DNA of 64,000 nucleotides from NCBI RefSeq assembly GCF_002155965.1, contig NZ_MUMH01000039.1, forward strand, positions 1-64,000. Direction: 5' to 3'. The stretch is from Allokutzneria sp. NRRL B-24872 (GTDB lineage Bacteria; Actinomycetota; Actinomycetes; Mycobacteriales; Pseudonocardiaceae). The translations under genes and the position numbers were made by a program. The stretch's first letter is position 1. Every line of letters begins with the position of its first letter. This document shows, in pieces, positions 1-9,159 of the stretch. A model generated the notes under the pieces. It was not told where the DNA came from, made no database searches, and was given only the letters and a program-made list of their open reading frames with translations.

Positions 1-100
1 CGGACCGGGAGGCGCGGATCACGGTGTGGCCAGAGGCCTCCAGCAGGGACGACACGGCGGACCCGATGGTGCCGCTCGCGCCGACGACGATGATTCTCAT
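1..100 (-). CDS. NAD(P)-binding short-chain dehydrogenase, N-terminal part (cut by window edge)
   Basis: Only the first 33 codons are in the window; the gene continues past the left edge. The reading frame starts at an ATG complementary to 98-100 and begins MRIIVVGASGTIGSAV. This is the glycine-rich dinucleotide-binding turn (GASGTIG) of the first beta-alpha-beta unit of SDR/epimerase-like Rossmann proteins. The gene is divergent from the XRE-type regulator at 158, with a palindrome between the two starts, so the regulator plausibly controls it. Family assignment is good; substrate and subfamily cannot be told from this fragment. Confidence 0.75.
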   Translation of the reverse strand, partial: MRIIVVGASGTIGSAVSSLLEASGHTVIRASRS

Positions 101-107
101 GGCGCCC

Positions 108-131
108 AGCGTTGCCCGTACTGGAAACGCT
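108..131. promoter_or_regulatory. Imperfect 24-bp palindrome between divergent genes (candidate operator)
   Basis: AGCGTT (108-113) and AACGCT (126-131) are perfect inverted arms around a central GTAC (118-121). Including inner positions, 20 of 24 bases are symmetric. It lies in the 57-bp gap between the SDR-like gene and the XRE regulator, where an autoregulatory site would be expected. Binding by that regulator is inference. Confidence 0.45.
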
Positions 132-157
132 AGCCAGAACCCTGGGAGGGTCAGGTT

Positions 158-967
158 ATGGAGCTGGGGGAGTACCTGAAGGCATGCCGCGCGCGGATCA
201 GCCCGGCCGACGCGGGGCTGCCGACGGGTGGCAGGCGGCGGGTGCGGGGGTTGCGGCGGGAGGAGCTGGCGGGGCTCGCGGGGATCAGCGTGCCGTACTA
301 CACGCGGTTGGAGCAGGGGCGCGACCGCAACGCCTCGGACTCCGTGCTGGACGCGGTGGCGCGCGTGCTGCGGCTGGACGGCGATGAGCGCGCGCACCTC
401 TACCGGCTGGCGCGAGGAACCGACCACGCCACGCCAGAACGGCTCCGGCCGAGCCTTCAGCTCATGATCGACTCGATGCGGGACGTTCCGGCGCTCGTGA
501 TGGGGCGGCGGACGGACGTGCTGGCGTGGAACCGGCTCGCGCACGCGTTGCTCGCGCCGCACCACGACTTCGCGGAGCCGCACACCGTGAACCTCGCACG
601 GTTGGTTTTTCTCGACCAGGCCACGCGGGAGCTCTACGTCGACCACGACCGGAAGATGCGCGATGCCGTCGCGCACCTGCGAATGATCTCCGGTGCCTAC
701 CCGGGAGACGACGGCATCGCGCAACTCATCGACGAGTTGTCGTTGCGGAGCAAGGACTTCGCCGCGCTCTGGACGGAGTACCCGGTCCGCAACTGCGCGT
801 TCAACGCGCGCGAGTACGACCACCCCGTCGTGGGACGGCTGACGCTGACGGACGAGCTGATGCTGCTGCCGGACGACGAGGGGCAGCGAGTCGTCGTCTA
901 CACGGCGGAGTCCGGTACCAGTTCGGCCAAGGCGCTCGCGCGACTCGTACACCATCTGCTTTCATAG
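158..967 (+). CDS. XRE-family transcriptional regulator with MmyB-like ligand-binding domain
   Basis: A 269-aa protein. Residues 1-70 form a lambda-repressor-like helix-turn-helix, including the typical stretches RRVRGLRREELA and GISVPYYTRLEQGR. Residues about 100-265 match the MmyB-like ligand-binding domain common in actinobacterial XRE regulators, with motifs such as VLAWN and a C-terminal VVVYTAE strand. The ATG at 158 follows a GGGAGGG ribosome-binding site. These regulators usually control a divergently transcribed oxidoreductase, which matches the SDR fragment at 1-100. The ligand is unknown. Confidence 0.9.
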   Translation: MELGEYLKACRARISPADAGLPTGGRRRVRGLRREELAGLAGISVPYYTRLEQGRDRNASDSVLDAVARVLRLDGDERAHLYRLARGTDHATPERLRPSLQLMIDSMRDVPALVMGRRTDVLAWNRLAHALLAPHHDFAEPHTVNLARLVFLDQATRELYVDHDRKMRDAVAHLRMISGAYPGDDGIAQLIDELSLRSKDFAALWTEYPVRNCAFNAREYDHPVVGRLTLTDELMLLPDDEGQRVVVYTAESGTSSAKALARLVHHLLS

Positions 968-1206
968 GTCCAGCAAGGACTTTCTCCGGCAGTCCACTGT
1001 GGAATCAACAATTCCTCCGGATTTCGCCCAAGCACTTGACGGCCGGGAAAGCCCTGGTGCGCTGCGGCGTTCGGGCCCCGTTCCTGCTCCGATCGGCCGC
1101 CCTCCCGGCGTCGCTTGTCCGGAGAACCCGTTCTGGAGTTGCCTTTTCCCAACCGGCCCGCCTGCGGCCGGACCTCGTTCGAGGGCACGGGGAAAGGAGT
1201 GACCTA

Positions 1207-2001
1207 GTGAACTCCCTGCGTCACCTGGTCAAGATCGTCGGCATCACCGCGGCGCTCGGCATCGCCGCCACCACGACCGGAACCGCCACCGCCGCGCCGG
1301 CCAAGCCGTCCGGCGACCTGTCGCCGATGATCGTCGGCGGCAGCCCGGCCACCACGGAGCAGTACCCGTGGACGGTCGCGCTGATCTACAACGGCACCCA
1401 GTGGTGCGGCGGCACGCTCGTCGCGCCGAACAAGGTCGTCACCGCCGCGCACTGCACGGCGGGCAAGGCGGCCAGCTCCTGGGGCGTCGCCGCCGGGCGC
1501 ACCGACCTGCGCACCAGCGAGGGCGTGCTGGCCAAGGTCACCAAGGTCTGGCAGCACCCGAACTACCGCAGCGTCACCCAGGGCGACGACGTCGCCGTGA
1601 TGACGCTGGACCAGAACCTGCCGTACAAGACCCTGCCGCTGGCCACCACGGCGGACTCCGGCCTGTACGCGGCCGGCACCGTCGCGAAGACCCTGGGCTG
1701 GGGCGACACCACCGGCACGGGCACCTACTCCGACACCCTGAACCAGGTCGACGTGCCGGTGACCTCCGACCAGACCTGCGCCACGGCCTACGGCACCGAC
1801 TACCGCAAGGCGTCGATGGTCTGCGCGGGCTACCCGAACGGGGGCAAGGACAGCTGCCAGGCCGACTCCGGCGGTCCGCTGGTCGCGGGCGGCAAGCTGA
1901 TCGGCGTCGTCTCCTGGGGTGAGGGCTGCGCCCTCGCGGGCAAGCCCGGCGTCTACGCCCGGGTCTCCTCCTACGTGGACCTGATCAAGCAGCAGCTCTG
2001 A
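1207..2001 (+). CDS. Secreted trypsin-like serine protease (S1 family)
   Basis: A 264-aa chymotrypsin-fold protease made as a secreted zymogen. The frame is open far upstream, but GTG 1207 follows AAAGGAG at 1192-1198 and gives a proper signal peptide (LRHLVKIVGITAALGIA then an Ala/Thr-rich cleavage region). A propeptide ends just before IVGG (residues 42-45), the usual new N-terminus. The catalytic triad is visible: His82 (TAAHC), Asp128 (GDDVAVM) and Ser221 (DSCQADSGGP). Asp215, six residues before the catalytic serine, is the S1-pocket aspartate of trypsins, so cleavage after Arg/Lys is expected. Six cysteines fit three disulfides. It is a single-gene unit between the XRE regulator and the Mrp operon. 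Confidence 0.93.
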   Translation: MNSLRHLVKIVGITAALGIAATTTGTATAAPAKPSGDLSPMIVGGSPATTEQYPWTVALIYNGTQWCGGTLVAPNKVVTAAHCTAGKAASSWGVAAGRTDLRTSEGVLAKVTKVWQHPNYRSVTQGDDVAVMTLDQNLPYKTLPLATTADSGLYAAGTVAKTLGWGDTTGTGTYSDTLNQVDVPVTSDQTCATAYGTDYRKASMVCAGYPNGGKDSCQADSGGPLVAGGKLIGVVSWGEGCALAGKPGVYARVSSYVDLIKQQL

Positions 2002-2013
2002 CGCGTCGCGTTC

Positions 2014-2041
2014 GGCGGGCGGCCCACCCGGGTCGCCCGCC
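2014..2041 (+). terminator. Hairpin after the trypsin-like protease gene
   Basis: GGCGGGCG (2014-2021) pairs perfectly with CGCCCGCC (2034-2041) across a 12-nt loop, 12 bp after the stop codon. No U-tract follows, as is usual in high-G+C actinomycetes. Confidence 0.6.
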
Positions 2042-2160
2042 TTCGCTCGTTCCCTTGCGCGCCAACGGTTCCCGCCCAGGAGTGGGCGAATGTCGGACCG
2101 GCGAAGTATGGTGGTGCGTGGTTCGGGGTCGATCGAGCGACGGGCGGTGACGGTGATCAA

Positions 2161-4494
2161 GTGCCAGTGGCACCGGGTGGTGCCGGAGTGCTAGTCCTGA
2201 TCGCCGTCCATTTTCTCGTAGCCGCACTGCTTCCCGCCGTCGCCGCGCGCTGGGGGAAGGCCGCGTTCGTCCTCGCCGCCCTTCCGCCGGCCGCCGCGCT
2301 CGTGACGGCGCTGTCGTGGTCGGCGACCGTCCTCAATGGATCGCCGCCGACGGAGACGCTGACCTGGGCGCCGACGATCGGGCTCGACCTGACGCTGCGG
2401 CTCGACCCGCTCTCGCTGCTGATGATCGTCCTCGTGTCCGGGGTCGGCGCGCTGGTGTTCCTCTATTACGCCGCCTACACGTCTCCCGAAGACCCGCTTG
2501 CGGGGTCGAGCATGGACACAGCAGGCATTGCCCGTAGCTCTACGCTGCTGGTGATCTTCGCCGGATCGATGCTCGGCCTGGTCACCGCTGACGACGTGTT
2601 CTCCCTGTACGTGTTCTGGGAGTTCACCACCATCTGCTCGTTCCTGCTGGTCGGCGGCGCGGGGCTGACCAAGGCGGCGCGCCGCTCGGCCACGCAGGCG
2701 CTGCTGGTCACCGGCTTCGGCGGGCTGACGATGCTGCTCGGGCTGATCCTGCTCGGCACGGCGGCGGGCACGTTCCGGATCTCCGCGATCGTGGCCTACC
2801 CGCCCTCCGGCGCGGTGGTCGAGGTCGCCGTGGTGCTGCTGCTCGTCGGAGCGCTGACGAAGTCCGCCCAGGTGCCGTTCCACCCGTGGCTGCCCGCCGC
2901 GATGGTGGCGCCGACGCCGGTCAGCGCGTACCTGCACGCCGCGGCCATGGTGAAGGCCGGCGTGTACCTCGTCGCCCGGTTCGCGCCCGGGTTCGCGGAG
3001 CTGCCCGCGTGGTGGATTCCGTTGGTGGTACTGGGTTTGTGGACGATGGTGCTCGGCGGGATCAGGGCGCTGCGCGAGCACGACCTGAAGAAGCTGCTGG
3101 CCTTCGGCACGGTCAGCCAGCTCGGTTTCCTGATCGTGCTGCTGGGCGTCGGCGAGCACGTCGCGGCCGTCGCGGGCGCGACGATGGTGCTGGCGCACGG
3201 GCTGTTCAAGTCCGCGTTGTTCCTCGCGGTCGGCGTGATCGACAAGCTCGCCGGGACCAGGGACATCCGCGAGCTGTCCGGGCTGGGCGGGCGGTGGCCG
3301 GTCTTCACCGGCTTCGTCGTGCTCGCGGCGGCGTCGATGGCCGGAGCGCCGCCGCTGCTGGGCTTCGTCGGCAAGGAAGCCGCCTTCGAAGCGCTCCAAG
3401 CGGAACCGGTCGTGCTCGTCGTCCTGGTGCTCGGCTCGGCGTTGACCGTCGCCTACAGCCTGAGGTTCCTCATCGGGGCGTTCGGCACGAAACCCGGAGT
3501 GTCCCTTGTGGACAGTGTGCGGCCGGGCGCCGGGCTGGCCGCTCCGGTGGCGATCCCCGCGCTGGCCGGGCTCGTGCTCGCCTTCGCGCCGGGGATCGTG
3601 GAGCCGGTGATCGCGGGCTACGCCTCGGCCTACCCCGTCGCCGAACCCTATGGATTGGCTCTGTGGCACGGTTTCACGCTGCCGCTGCTGCTGTCCGCGG
3701 TGGTGCTCGGCGGCGGTTGGCTGGTGTACCGCTTCGCCACCGGGCGCTCCGAGTGGCTGCCGGAGGCGGTGCACGCGCAGACCGGCTACGACCGCGTGGT
3801 GATGGCGCTGGACGGCCTGGCGCGCGGGGTCACCGGGCGGTTGCAGGCCGGTTCGGTGCCGGTGTACCTCGGCGTGATCCTCGTGGTCGCGGTGGTGGTG
3901 CCGGGCGCGGGACTGCTGGCGGGACTGGCTCCGCTGCCGCGCATGCAGTGGTTCGACTCGTGGATGCAGGTGCCGCTGGCGATCGCGGTGCTCGTCGCGG
4001 CCGGGCTCGTGGTGCTGGCGCGGCGCAGGCTGACCGCCGTGCTGGTGACGGGCGTGATCGGCTACGGCATCGGTGCGCTGTTCCTGGTGGACGGCGGGCC
4101 GGACCTCGCGCTCGCGCAGTTCCTGGTGGAGTCGCTGACGTTGGTGGTGTTCGTGTTCGTGCTCCGCCGGATGCCGCCGAGGTTCAGCGAGGACCGGCGC
4201 CCGCTCAGCGAGGGCAGGTGGGTGAAGGCCGTCGTGGCGTGCGTCGCCGGGACCTTCGTCGCGGTGCTGGCGGTGCTGTTCTCCGCCAACCGGGACGGCC
4301 TGCCCGAAGCGAGCGTGGAGTACATCCAGCGCGCGCAGGAGGACGCGGGCGCGAGCAACGTGGTGAACGCGATCATCGTGGACTTCCGCGCTTTCGACAC
4401 GGTCGGCGAGATCGCCGTGCTCGCGGTCGCGGCGACCGGGGCGGCGAGCCTGATCCTGGCCTCGCACCGGGCCAGGCGGAAGGCGGAGCGGTGA
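2161..4494 (+). CDS. mrpA: Na+(K+)/H+ antiporter subunit A (MrpA/MnhA)
   Basis: A 777-aa polytopic membrane protein homologous to complex I NuoL. It is the large proton-translocating subunit of the multisubunit Mrp cation/proton antiporter in the plasma membrane. The antiporter-like core shows VFWEFTTICSFLLVG near residue 150 and KSAQVPFHPWLPAAM with PTPVSAYLHAA near 235-260. The C-terminal third contains the DUF4040/MbhD-MbhE-like segment (DGGPDLALAQFLVESLTLVVFV), so this is a complete MrpA. GTG 2161 is used, but GTG 2188 in the same frame is also possible; neither ribosome-binding site is strong. Its stop overlaps the start of mrpB (GTGA), as at all later junctions in this seven-gene operon. 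Confidence 0.93.
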   Translation: MPVAPGGAGVLVLIAVHFLVAALLPAVAARWGKAAFVLAALPPAAALVTALSWSATVLNGSPPTETLTWAPTIGLDLTLRLDPLSLLMIVLVSGVGALVFLYYAAYTSPEDPLAGSSMDTAGIARSSTLLVIFAGSMLGLVTADDVFSLYVFWEFTTICSFLLVGGAGLTKAARRSATQALLVTGFGGLTMLLGLILLGTAAGTFRISAIVAYPPSGAVVEVAVVLLLVGALTKSAQVPFHPWLPAAMVAPTPVSAYLHAAAMVKAGVYLVARFAPGFAELPAWWIPLVVLGLWTMVLGGIRALREHDLKKLLAFGTVSQLGFLIVLLGVGEHVAAVAGATMVLAHGLFKSALFLAVGVIDKLAGTRDIRELSGLGGRWPVFTGFVVLAAASMAGAPPLLGFVGKEAAFEALQAEPVVLVVLVLGSALTVAYSLRFLIGAFGTKPGVSLVDSVRPGAGLAAPVAIPALAGLVLAFAPGIVEPVIAGYASAYPVAEPYGLALWHGFTLPLLLSAVVLGGGWLVYRFATGRSEWLPEAVHAQTGYDRVVMALDGLARGVTGRLQAGSVPVYLGVILVVAVVVPGAGLLAGLAPLPRMQWFDSWMQVPLAIAVLVAAGLVVLARRRLTAVLVTGVIGYGIGALFLVDGGPDLALAQFLVESLTLVVFVFVLRRMPPRFSEDRRPLSEGRWVKAVVACVAGTFVAVLAVLFSANRDGLPEASVEYIQRAQEDAGASNVVNAIIVDFRAFDTVGEIAVLAVAATGAASLILASHRARRKAER

Positions 4495-4985
4495 GCGACA
4501 GGGGACCGTGGTGGGAGTGGGACGCCCCGCGCGAGCGGTGGCTGCTCACCGAACAGGACTGCAACGGCTGGCCGCGTTCGCTGCTGCTGGAGGTGTGCGC
4601 GCGGATCGTCTTCCCGACGGTGCTCGTGCTGTCGGTGTACCTGCTCTTCGCCGGGCACAACAACAGCGGCGGCGGCTTCACCGGCGGGCTCGTGGCCGGG
4701 CTGGCGTTCGTGCTGCGCTACCTGGCGGGCGGCAAGGTCGAGCTGAGCGCGGTGGTCCGCGTGCGCCCGCCGGTGGTGATCGGCACCGGGCTGAGCATCG
4801 CCGTGATCACCGCGCTGGTGCCGACGCTGTTCGGGCTGCCGGTGCTCACCACCGACGTGTGGCAGCTCGGCCCGGTCAAGCTCGCCACCAGCCTGTTCCT
4901 GGACGTCGGCGTGTACCTGCTGATCGTGGGCGTCGTGGTCGACCTGCTCGGCACGCTCGGCGTGAGCCTGGAGGAGGACCAGTGA
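4491..4985 (+). CDS. mrpB: Na+/H+ antiporter subunit B (MrpB/MnhB)
   Basis: A 164-aa membrane protein with about four transmembrane segments. It contains the MrpB signature LLFAGHNNSGGGFTGGLVAGLAFVLRY. GTG 4491 overlaps the stop of mrpA, so translation is coupled. An N-terminal cytoplasmic extension rich in Trp and charged residues (WWEWDAPRERW) precedes the first membrane helix. MrpB is a structural subunit needed for function of the whole Mrp complex, which exports Na+ (or K+) against protons and supports pH and salt homeostasis. Confidence 0.92.
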   Translation: MSDRGPWWEWDAPRERWLLTEQDCNGWPRSLLLEVCARIVFPTVLVLSVYLLFAGHNNSGGGFTGGLVAGLAFVLRYLAGGKVELSAVVRVRPPVVIGTGLSIAVITALVPTLFGLPVLTTDVWQLGPVKLATSLFLDVGVYLLIVGVVVDLLGTLGVSLEEDQ

Positions 4986-5371
4986 CGATCACCATCACCA
5001 TGGCCGTCCTGCTGGCCGGGCTGTACTCGGTCGGCTTCTACCTGCTGATGCAGCGCTCGCTGATGCGGGTGATCCTGGGCATCGTCATCCTCGGCCACGG
5101 CGCCAACCTGTTCCTCCAGGTCGCGGGCGGGCCGCCCGGAGTGCCGCCGTTCGCCGGGCTCTCCGCGCCGGAGGCCATGGTCGACCCGCTGCCGCAGGCG
5201 ATGGCGCTGACCGCGATCGTGATCACCTTCGCGCTGACCACCTTCCTGCTGGCGCTGGCCTTCCGCTCCTTCGTGCTGCTCGGCCACGACGAGGTGCAGG
5301 ACGACGTCGAGGACCGCCGCGTCGGCACCACCGCCGAGCGCAACGACCTCGTGCAGGAGGCGGCGCCGTGA
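4982..5371 (+). CDS. mrpC: Na+/H+ antiporter subunit C (MrpC/MnhC, NuoK-like)
   Basis: A 129-aa protein with three membrane helices, homologous to NuoK of complex I. The signature GIVILGHGANLFLQVAGG (about residues 37-54) and DPLPQAMALTAIVITFALT are typical. GTG 4982 overlaps the mrpB stop by four bases. The C-terminal tail (residues 95-129) is charged and cytoplasmic. It helps form the proton path with MrpA and MrpD. Confidence 0.93.
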   Translation: MTITITMAVLLAGLYSVGFYLLMQRSLMRVILGIVILGHGANLFLQVAGGPPGVPPFAGLSAPEAMVDPLPQAMALTAIVITFALTTFLLALAFRSFVLLGHDEVQDDVEDRRVGTTAERNDLVQEAAP

Positions 5372-6897
5372 GCATCCTGGTCGCGCTGCCCGTCCTGCTG
5401 CCCCTGCTCGCCGCCGCGTTGTCGTTGGCGTTCAACACCTTCCCGCGCGTGCAGCGGGTGCTGGGCGTGATCGTGCTGTCGGCGATCGTGGTCGACGCGT
5501 CGGTGCTGCTCGCGCACGTCGACCGCGCGGGCCCGGTGGTGCTGCGGATGGGCGGCTACAGCCCGCCGATCGGGATCACCCTGGTCGCCGACCGGCTCTC
5601 GGCGTTGCTGCTGCTGGTCTCGGCCGTGGTGACGCTGGCCGTGCTGGTGTTCTCGATCGGCCAGCGGATCACCGACTACGGCCGGGGCACGGCGTCGAAC
5701 ACCTTCCACTCGATGTACCTCGTGCTGTGCGCGGGCGTCGCGCTCTGCTACGTCACCGGCGACCTGTTCACGCTGTTCGTCGGCTTCGAGATCATGCTGT
5801 CCGCGTCCTACGTGCTGATCACCAGGCGCACCACGGCGCAGCGCGTGCGCGCGGGCATGACCTACGTGATCGTCAGCCTCACGTCCTCGCTGCTGTTCAT
5901 CACGATGATCGCGCTGGTGTACGCGGCCACCGGGACGGTGAACCTGGCCGACCTCGCGGACAAGGTCGCGCAGCTGCCCCCGGGCATCCGGACCAGCCTC
6001 GGCCTGTTCACCGTGGTGGTGTTCGGCATCAAGGCCGCGTTGGTGCCACTGCACTTCTGGTTGCCGGACAGCTATCCCACCGCGCCCGCGCCGGTCACCG
6101 CCGTCTTCGCCGGCCTGCTGACCAAGGTCGGCGTGTACGCGCTGATCCGGACCCAGACGCTGATCTTCACCAGCGAGGCGATCTGGACGCTGCTGCTGGT
6201 GACCGCGCTGCTGACGATGATCGTCGGAGCGCTGGGGGCGTTGGCGCAGAACGACATCAACCGGATGATGTCCTTCCTGCTGGTCAGCCACATCGGCTAC
6301 ATGCTGTTCGGGCTCGCGCTCTACACCGAGATCGGGCTGACCGGCGTGATCCTCTACGTGGTGCACCACATCACCGTGCAGGCGTCGCTGTTCCTCGTCG
6401 GCGGTCTGATCACCCGGCACACCGGGACGGTGTCGCTGCGCGCGATGTCCGGGGTGGCCACGGCCTACCCGCTGGTGGCCGTGCTCTTCGCCATCCCGGC
6501 GCTGAGCCTGGCCGGGGTGCCGCCGTTCTCCGGCTTCGTCGCGAAGATCGCCCTGCTGCGCGCGGGCGCGGAGTCGGCCACGCTCACCGCCTACCTGGTG
6601 ACTGGGGGCGCGGTGCTGACGAGCCTGCTCAGCCTGTACGCGGTGACGAAGATCTGGGTCGGCGCGTTCTGGGGCAAGACCCAACCGCCCTACGAGGACC
6701 CCGATCCGACCGACGAGGTCACCGTGGGCACCGGGAACACCTCGCGCGGCATGGTGTCGGCGACCGCCGCGCTGGTCGCGACGGGCGTGGCGATCGCGGT
6801 GTTCGCCGGGCCGCTGGCGGGGATCAGCGGGCGCGCGGCGAACGACCTGATCGACGGGAAGTCCTACCGCGAAGCCGTTCTGGGGGCCGCCCGATGA
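5368..6897 (+). CDS. mrpD: Na+/H+ antiporter subunit D (MrpD/MnhD)
   Basis: A 509-aa NuoM/NuoN-like antiporter subunit with about 14 membrane helices. Diagnostic stretches are GDLFTLFVGFEIMLSASYVLI (about residues 131-151), FGIKAALVPLHFWLPDSYPTAPAPVTAVF and NDINRMMSFLLVSHIGYM. The conserved membrane glutamate (GFEIM) and lysines (GIKAAL, LTKVGVYAL) of the proton pathway are present. The GTG start overlaps the end of mrpC. It is one of the two large ion-translocating subunits with MrpA. Confidence 0.94.
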   Translation: MSILVALPVLLPLLAAALSLAFNTFPRVQRVLGVIVLSAIVVDASVLLAHVDRAGPVVLRMGGYSPPIGITLVADRLSALLLLVSAVVTLAVLVFSIGQRITDYGRGTASNTFHSMYLVLCAGVALCYVTGDLFTLFVGFEIMLSASYVLITRRTTAQRVRAGMTYVIVSLTSSLLFITMIALVYAATGTVNLADLADKVAQLPPGIRTSLGLFTVVVFGIKAALVPLHFWLPDSYPTAPAPVTAVFAGLLTKVGVYALIRTQTLIFTSEAIWTLLLVTALLTMIVGALGALAQNDINRMMSFLLVSHIGYMLFGLALYTEIGLTGVILYVVHHITVQASLFLVGGLITRHTGTVSLRAMSGVATAYPLVAVLFAIPALSLAGVPPFSGFVAKIALLRAGAESATLTAYLVTGGAVLTSLLSLYAVTKIWVGAFWGKTQPPYEDPDPTDEVTVGTGNTSRGMVSATAALVATGVAIAVFAGPLAGISGRAANDLIDGKSYREAVLGAAR

Positions 6898-7376
6898 TCT
6901 CGACGTTCGTGTGGCTCGTGGTGGTGTGGCTGATGCTCTGGGGCTCGGCGGACCTCGGTCTGGTGCTGCTCGGCGGAGTGGTGGCCGCGGGCGTGCTGCT
7001 GCTCTACCCGCTGCCGGCGGTGCGCTCGCGGGTGCTGCGGCGCCCGCACCGCCTGTTCGGGCTCGGCCTGTTCCTGCTGGCCGACCTGGTGACCTCGGGG
7101 ATCAGGGTCGCCTGGGAGGCGCTGCGCTACGGGCGGAAGGTGCGCGCGGCGGTGATCGCGGTCCCGGTGCTCTCCGACGAGGACTACGTGATCGCCACGG
7201 CCGCGAACCTGCTGTCGCTGGGGCCGGGCAAGTTCGTGCTCCAGCTGGACCGGCGCGAGCGGATCTTCTACGTGTACGCGCTCGGAGTGCGCTCGGACGC
7301 GGAAGTGGATCGCGCGCGGGAGGACGTGCTCGGCCTGCAACGCCGGGTGATCAAGGCGTTTGGAGAACCGGCATGA
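6894..7376 (+). CDS. mrpE: Na+/H+ antiporter subunit E (MrpE/MnhE)
   Basis: A 160-aa protein. Two or three N-terminal membrane helices (residues 3-75) are followed by a cytoplasmic domain ending in the MrpE pattern LGPGKFVLQLDRRERIFYVYALGV. ATG 6894 overlaps the mrpD stop (ATGA). It is an accessory subunit required for full Mrp antiport activity. Confidence 0.92.
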   Translation: MISTFVWLVVVWLMLWGSADLGLVLLGGVVAAGVLLLYPLPAVRSRVLRRPHRLFGLGLFLLADLVTSGIRVAWEALRYGRKVRAAVIAVPVLSDEDYVIATAANLLSLGPGKFVLQLDRRERIFYVYALGVRSDAEVDRAREDVLGLQRRVIKAFGEPA

Positions 7377-7639
7377 GCACTGTCTTCACGATCACCTTCG
7401 GGCTGCTGGTGCTGGCCGGGGTGCTGACGCTGGTCCGGCTCGCGCGCGGGCCGAGGACGCTGGACCGCATCCTCGCCGTCGACGTGCTGGTGGTGCTCAT
7501 CGCCTGCGGGATCGCCGTGGAGATGGCGGAGTCCGGCCGGGCGATGAACATCGCGCTGCTGCTGGCGATCACCCTGCTGGGCTTCCTCGGCTCGATCGGC
7601 GCGGTCCGGCTCATCGAGGACAGGAAGGACCACCGGTGA
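7373..7639 (+). CDS. mrpF: Na+/H+ antiporter subunit F (MrpF/MnhF)
   Basis: An 88-aa protein with three membrane helices and the MrpF signature RLARGPRTLDRILAVDVL (residues 22-39). Its length is typical of the family. ATG 7373 overlaps the mrpE stop, and the mrpG start overlaps its own stop. Confidence 0.93.
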   Translation: MSTVFTITFGLLVLAGVLTLVRLARGPRTLDRILAVDVLVVLIACGIAVEMAESGRAMNIALLLAITLLGFLGSIGAVRLIEDRKDHR

Positions 7640-8007
7640 CCAACGTGCTCTCCTCCGTCCTCCTGCTCGGCGGAGCGTTGTTCTGCGTGCTCGGCGCGCT
7701 GGGCATGCTGCGCCTGCCGGACGTGCCGAGCCGCCTTCAGGCCGCGACCAAGCCGCAGACGCTCGGTTTACTGCTGATCCTCTCCGGCACGGCGTTGCAG
7801 CTGCCGCCGTCGTACGCGGTCGGACTGGCGCTGGTCGCGCTGTTCCAGGTGCTGACCGCGCCGGTGCTCTCGCAGTTCCTCGGGCGCGCCGCCTACCGCA
7901 CGGGCGCCGTCGAGGAGTCCACGCTGCTCTGCGACGACCTCAAGGCTGTTCGGGATGGTTCGCGGGATAGCGACGCAGAGTCGGGTTCAGCGTCACCAGG
8001 AGCGTGA
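7636..8007 (+). CDS. mrpG: Na+/H+ antiporter subunit G (MrpG/MnhG)
   Basis: A 123-aa protein, last gene of the Mrp operon. Three membrane helices carry the MrpG core GALFCVLGALGMLRLPD and SRLQAATKPQTLGLLLIL. GTG 7636 overlaps the mrpF stop. Codon 45 is a TTA leucine codon (7768-7770), rare in such genomes. The C-terminal hydrophilic tail (about residues 95-123) is encoded in DNA that also encodes, on the other strand, the end of the MFS exporter gene: the convergent genes overlap by 68 bp, so no separate terminator fits between them. Confidence 0.92.
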   Translation: MTNVLSSVLLLGGALFCVLGALGMLRLPDVPSRLQAATKPQTLGLLLILSGTALQLPPSYAVGLALVALFQVLTAPVLSQFLGRAAYRTGAVEESTLLCDDLKAVRDGSRDSDAESGSASPGA

Positions 8008-9159
8008 CCGCCGCGATCCCGCCCGTGCAGGTGAGCACGGCCGCGGTGGGCGGGAGTGACGCGGCGAGCTGACCACCGGCGAGCGAGCCGATGCCGAACG
8101 CGGCGCCGACCACGAGCGTCAGCACGCTGCCCAGCCTGCCGCGCAGCTCGTCCGGGGTGATCAGCATCTGGTGCGTGCTGATCGTGGTGTTCGCGGTCGG
8201 CGCGAGCAGGGCCATCAGTCCGAAGAGGACACCGATGAGGTAGCCGTTGTCGAACAGCAGGGTCAGCGGGGTCAGCAGCGTCACGCCCCAGAACACGCCG
8301 ACGATCGACAGGTAGGGGCTCAGCCGCTCGCACAGCGTGGGCGCGAGCAGCGAGCCCACGATGCCGCCGACGCCGAGCATCGCGGCCATGAACCCCAGCT
8401 CCGCCTCGGGGATGCCGCGCCCGTTCGCCAGCACCAGGACCACCAGGTAGAAGCCCGCGAAGAACATGTTCAGCACGGCCGCGCAGATGGTGGTCACGCG
8501 GATCTCCTTGCGCTGCCACACCCACCGCAGCCCCTCGGCGATCTCGCGGCCGAGGTGCGGGTTCTCCGGCTTGACGCGCTCGCGCGGCGGGACGCGCAGG
8601 AACAGCAGCGCGAAGAACCCGATGATGTGCGTGATCATGTCGAGCAGGAACGGGAAAGCCCTGTTCAGGCCGTAGAGCACGCCGCCGAGCGCCTTGCCGC
8701 CGGAGTCCCCGAGCGCGCTGCGCGCCGCGTTGAGCCCGATCGCCGTGGACAGCTGGCTCTCCGCGACGAGGTTCGGCAAGCACGCGTCCTCGGCGGGCTC
8801 GAACAGCGCGCGGCAGATGCCCATCACCGCCGCGACGACCACGAGGTGCGGCACGGTCACGGTGCCCCAGAACAGGACCGCGACCAGGCTGCCGAGCGAG
8901 ACCGCCTGCGCCGCCTCGCACCACACCATGACCTTCTTGCGATCCCACCGGTCGACCAGCGCCCCGGCGGGCAGCCCGACCAGCACCTGGCCGAGCGACT
9001 CCACCGCGACGACCGCGCCCGCCACCACCGGTGAGCCGGTGATCAGCAGCGCGAGCAGCGGGAACGCGAACGAGGTCGCGCTGAAGCCGACCTCGGCCAG
9101 CGCCTGGCTGGTCCACAGGATCGTGTAGTTCCTGTTGCGGGACAGGGGAACGGTCGTGG

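Noticed and set aside
526-1206. N-terminal extension of the trypsin-like protease frame
   Set aside because: The frame overlaps the XRE regulator and has shadow composition; GTG 1207 has a strong ribosome-binding site and gives a signal peptide.
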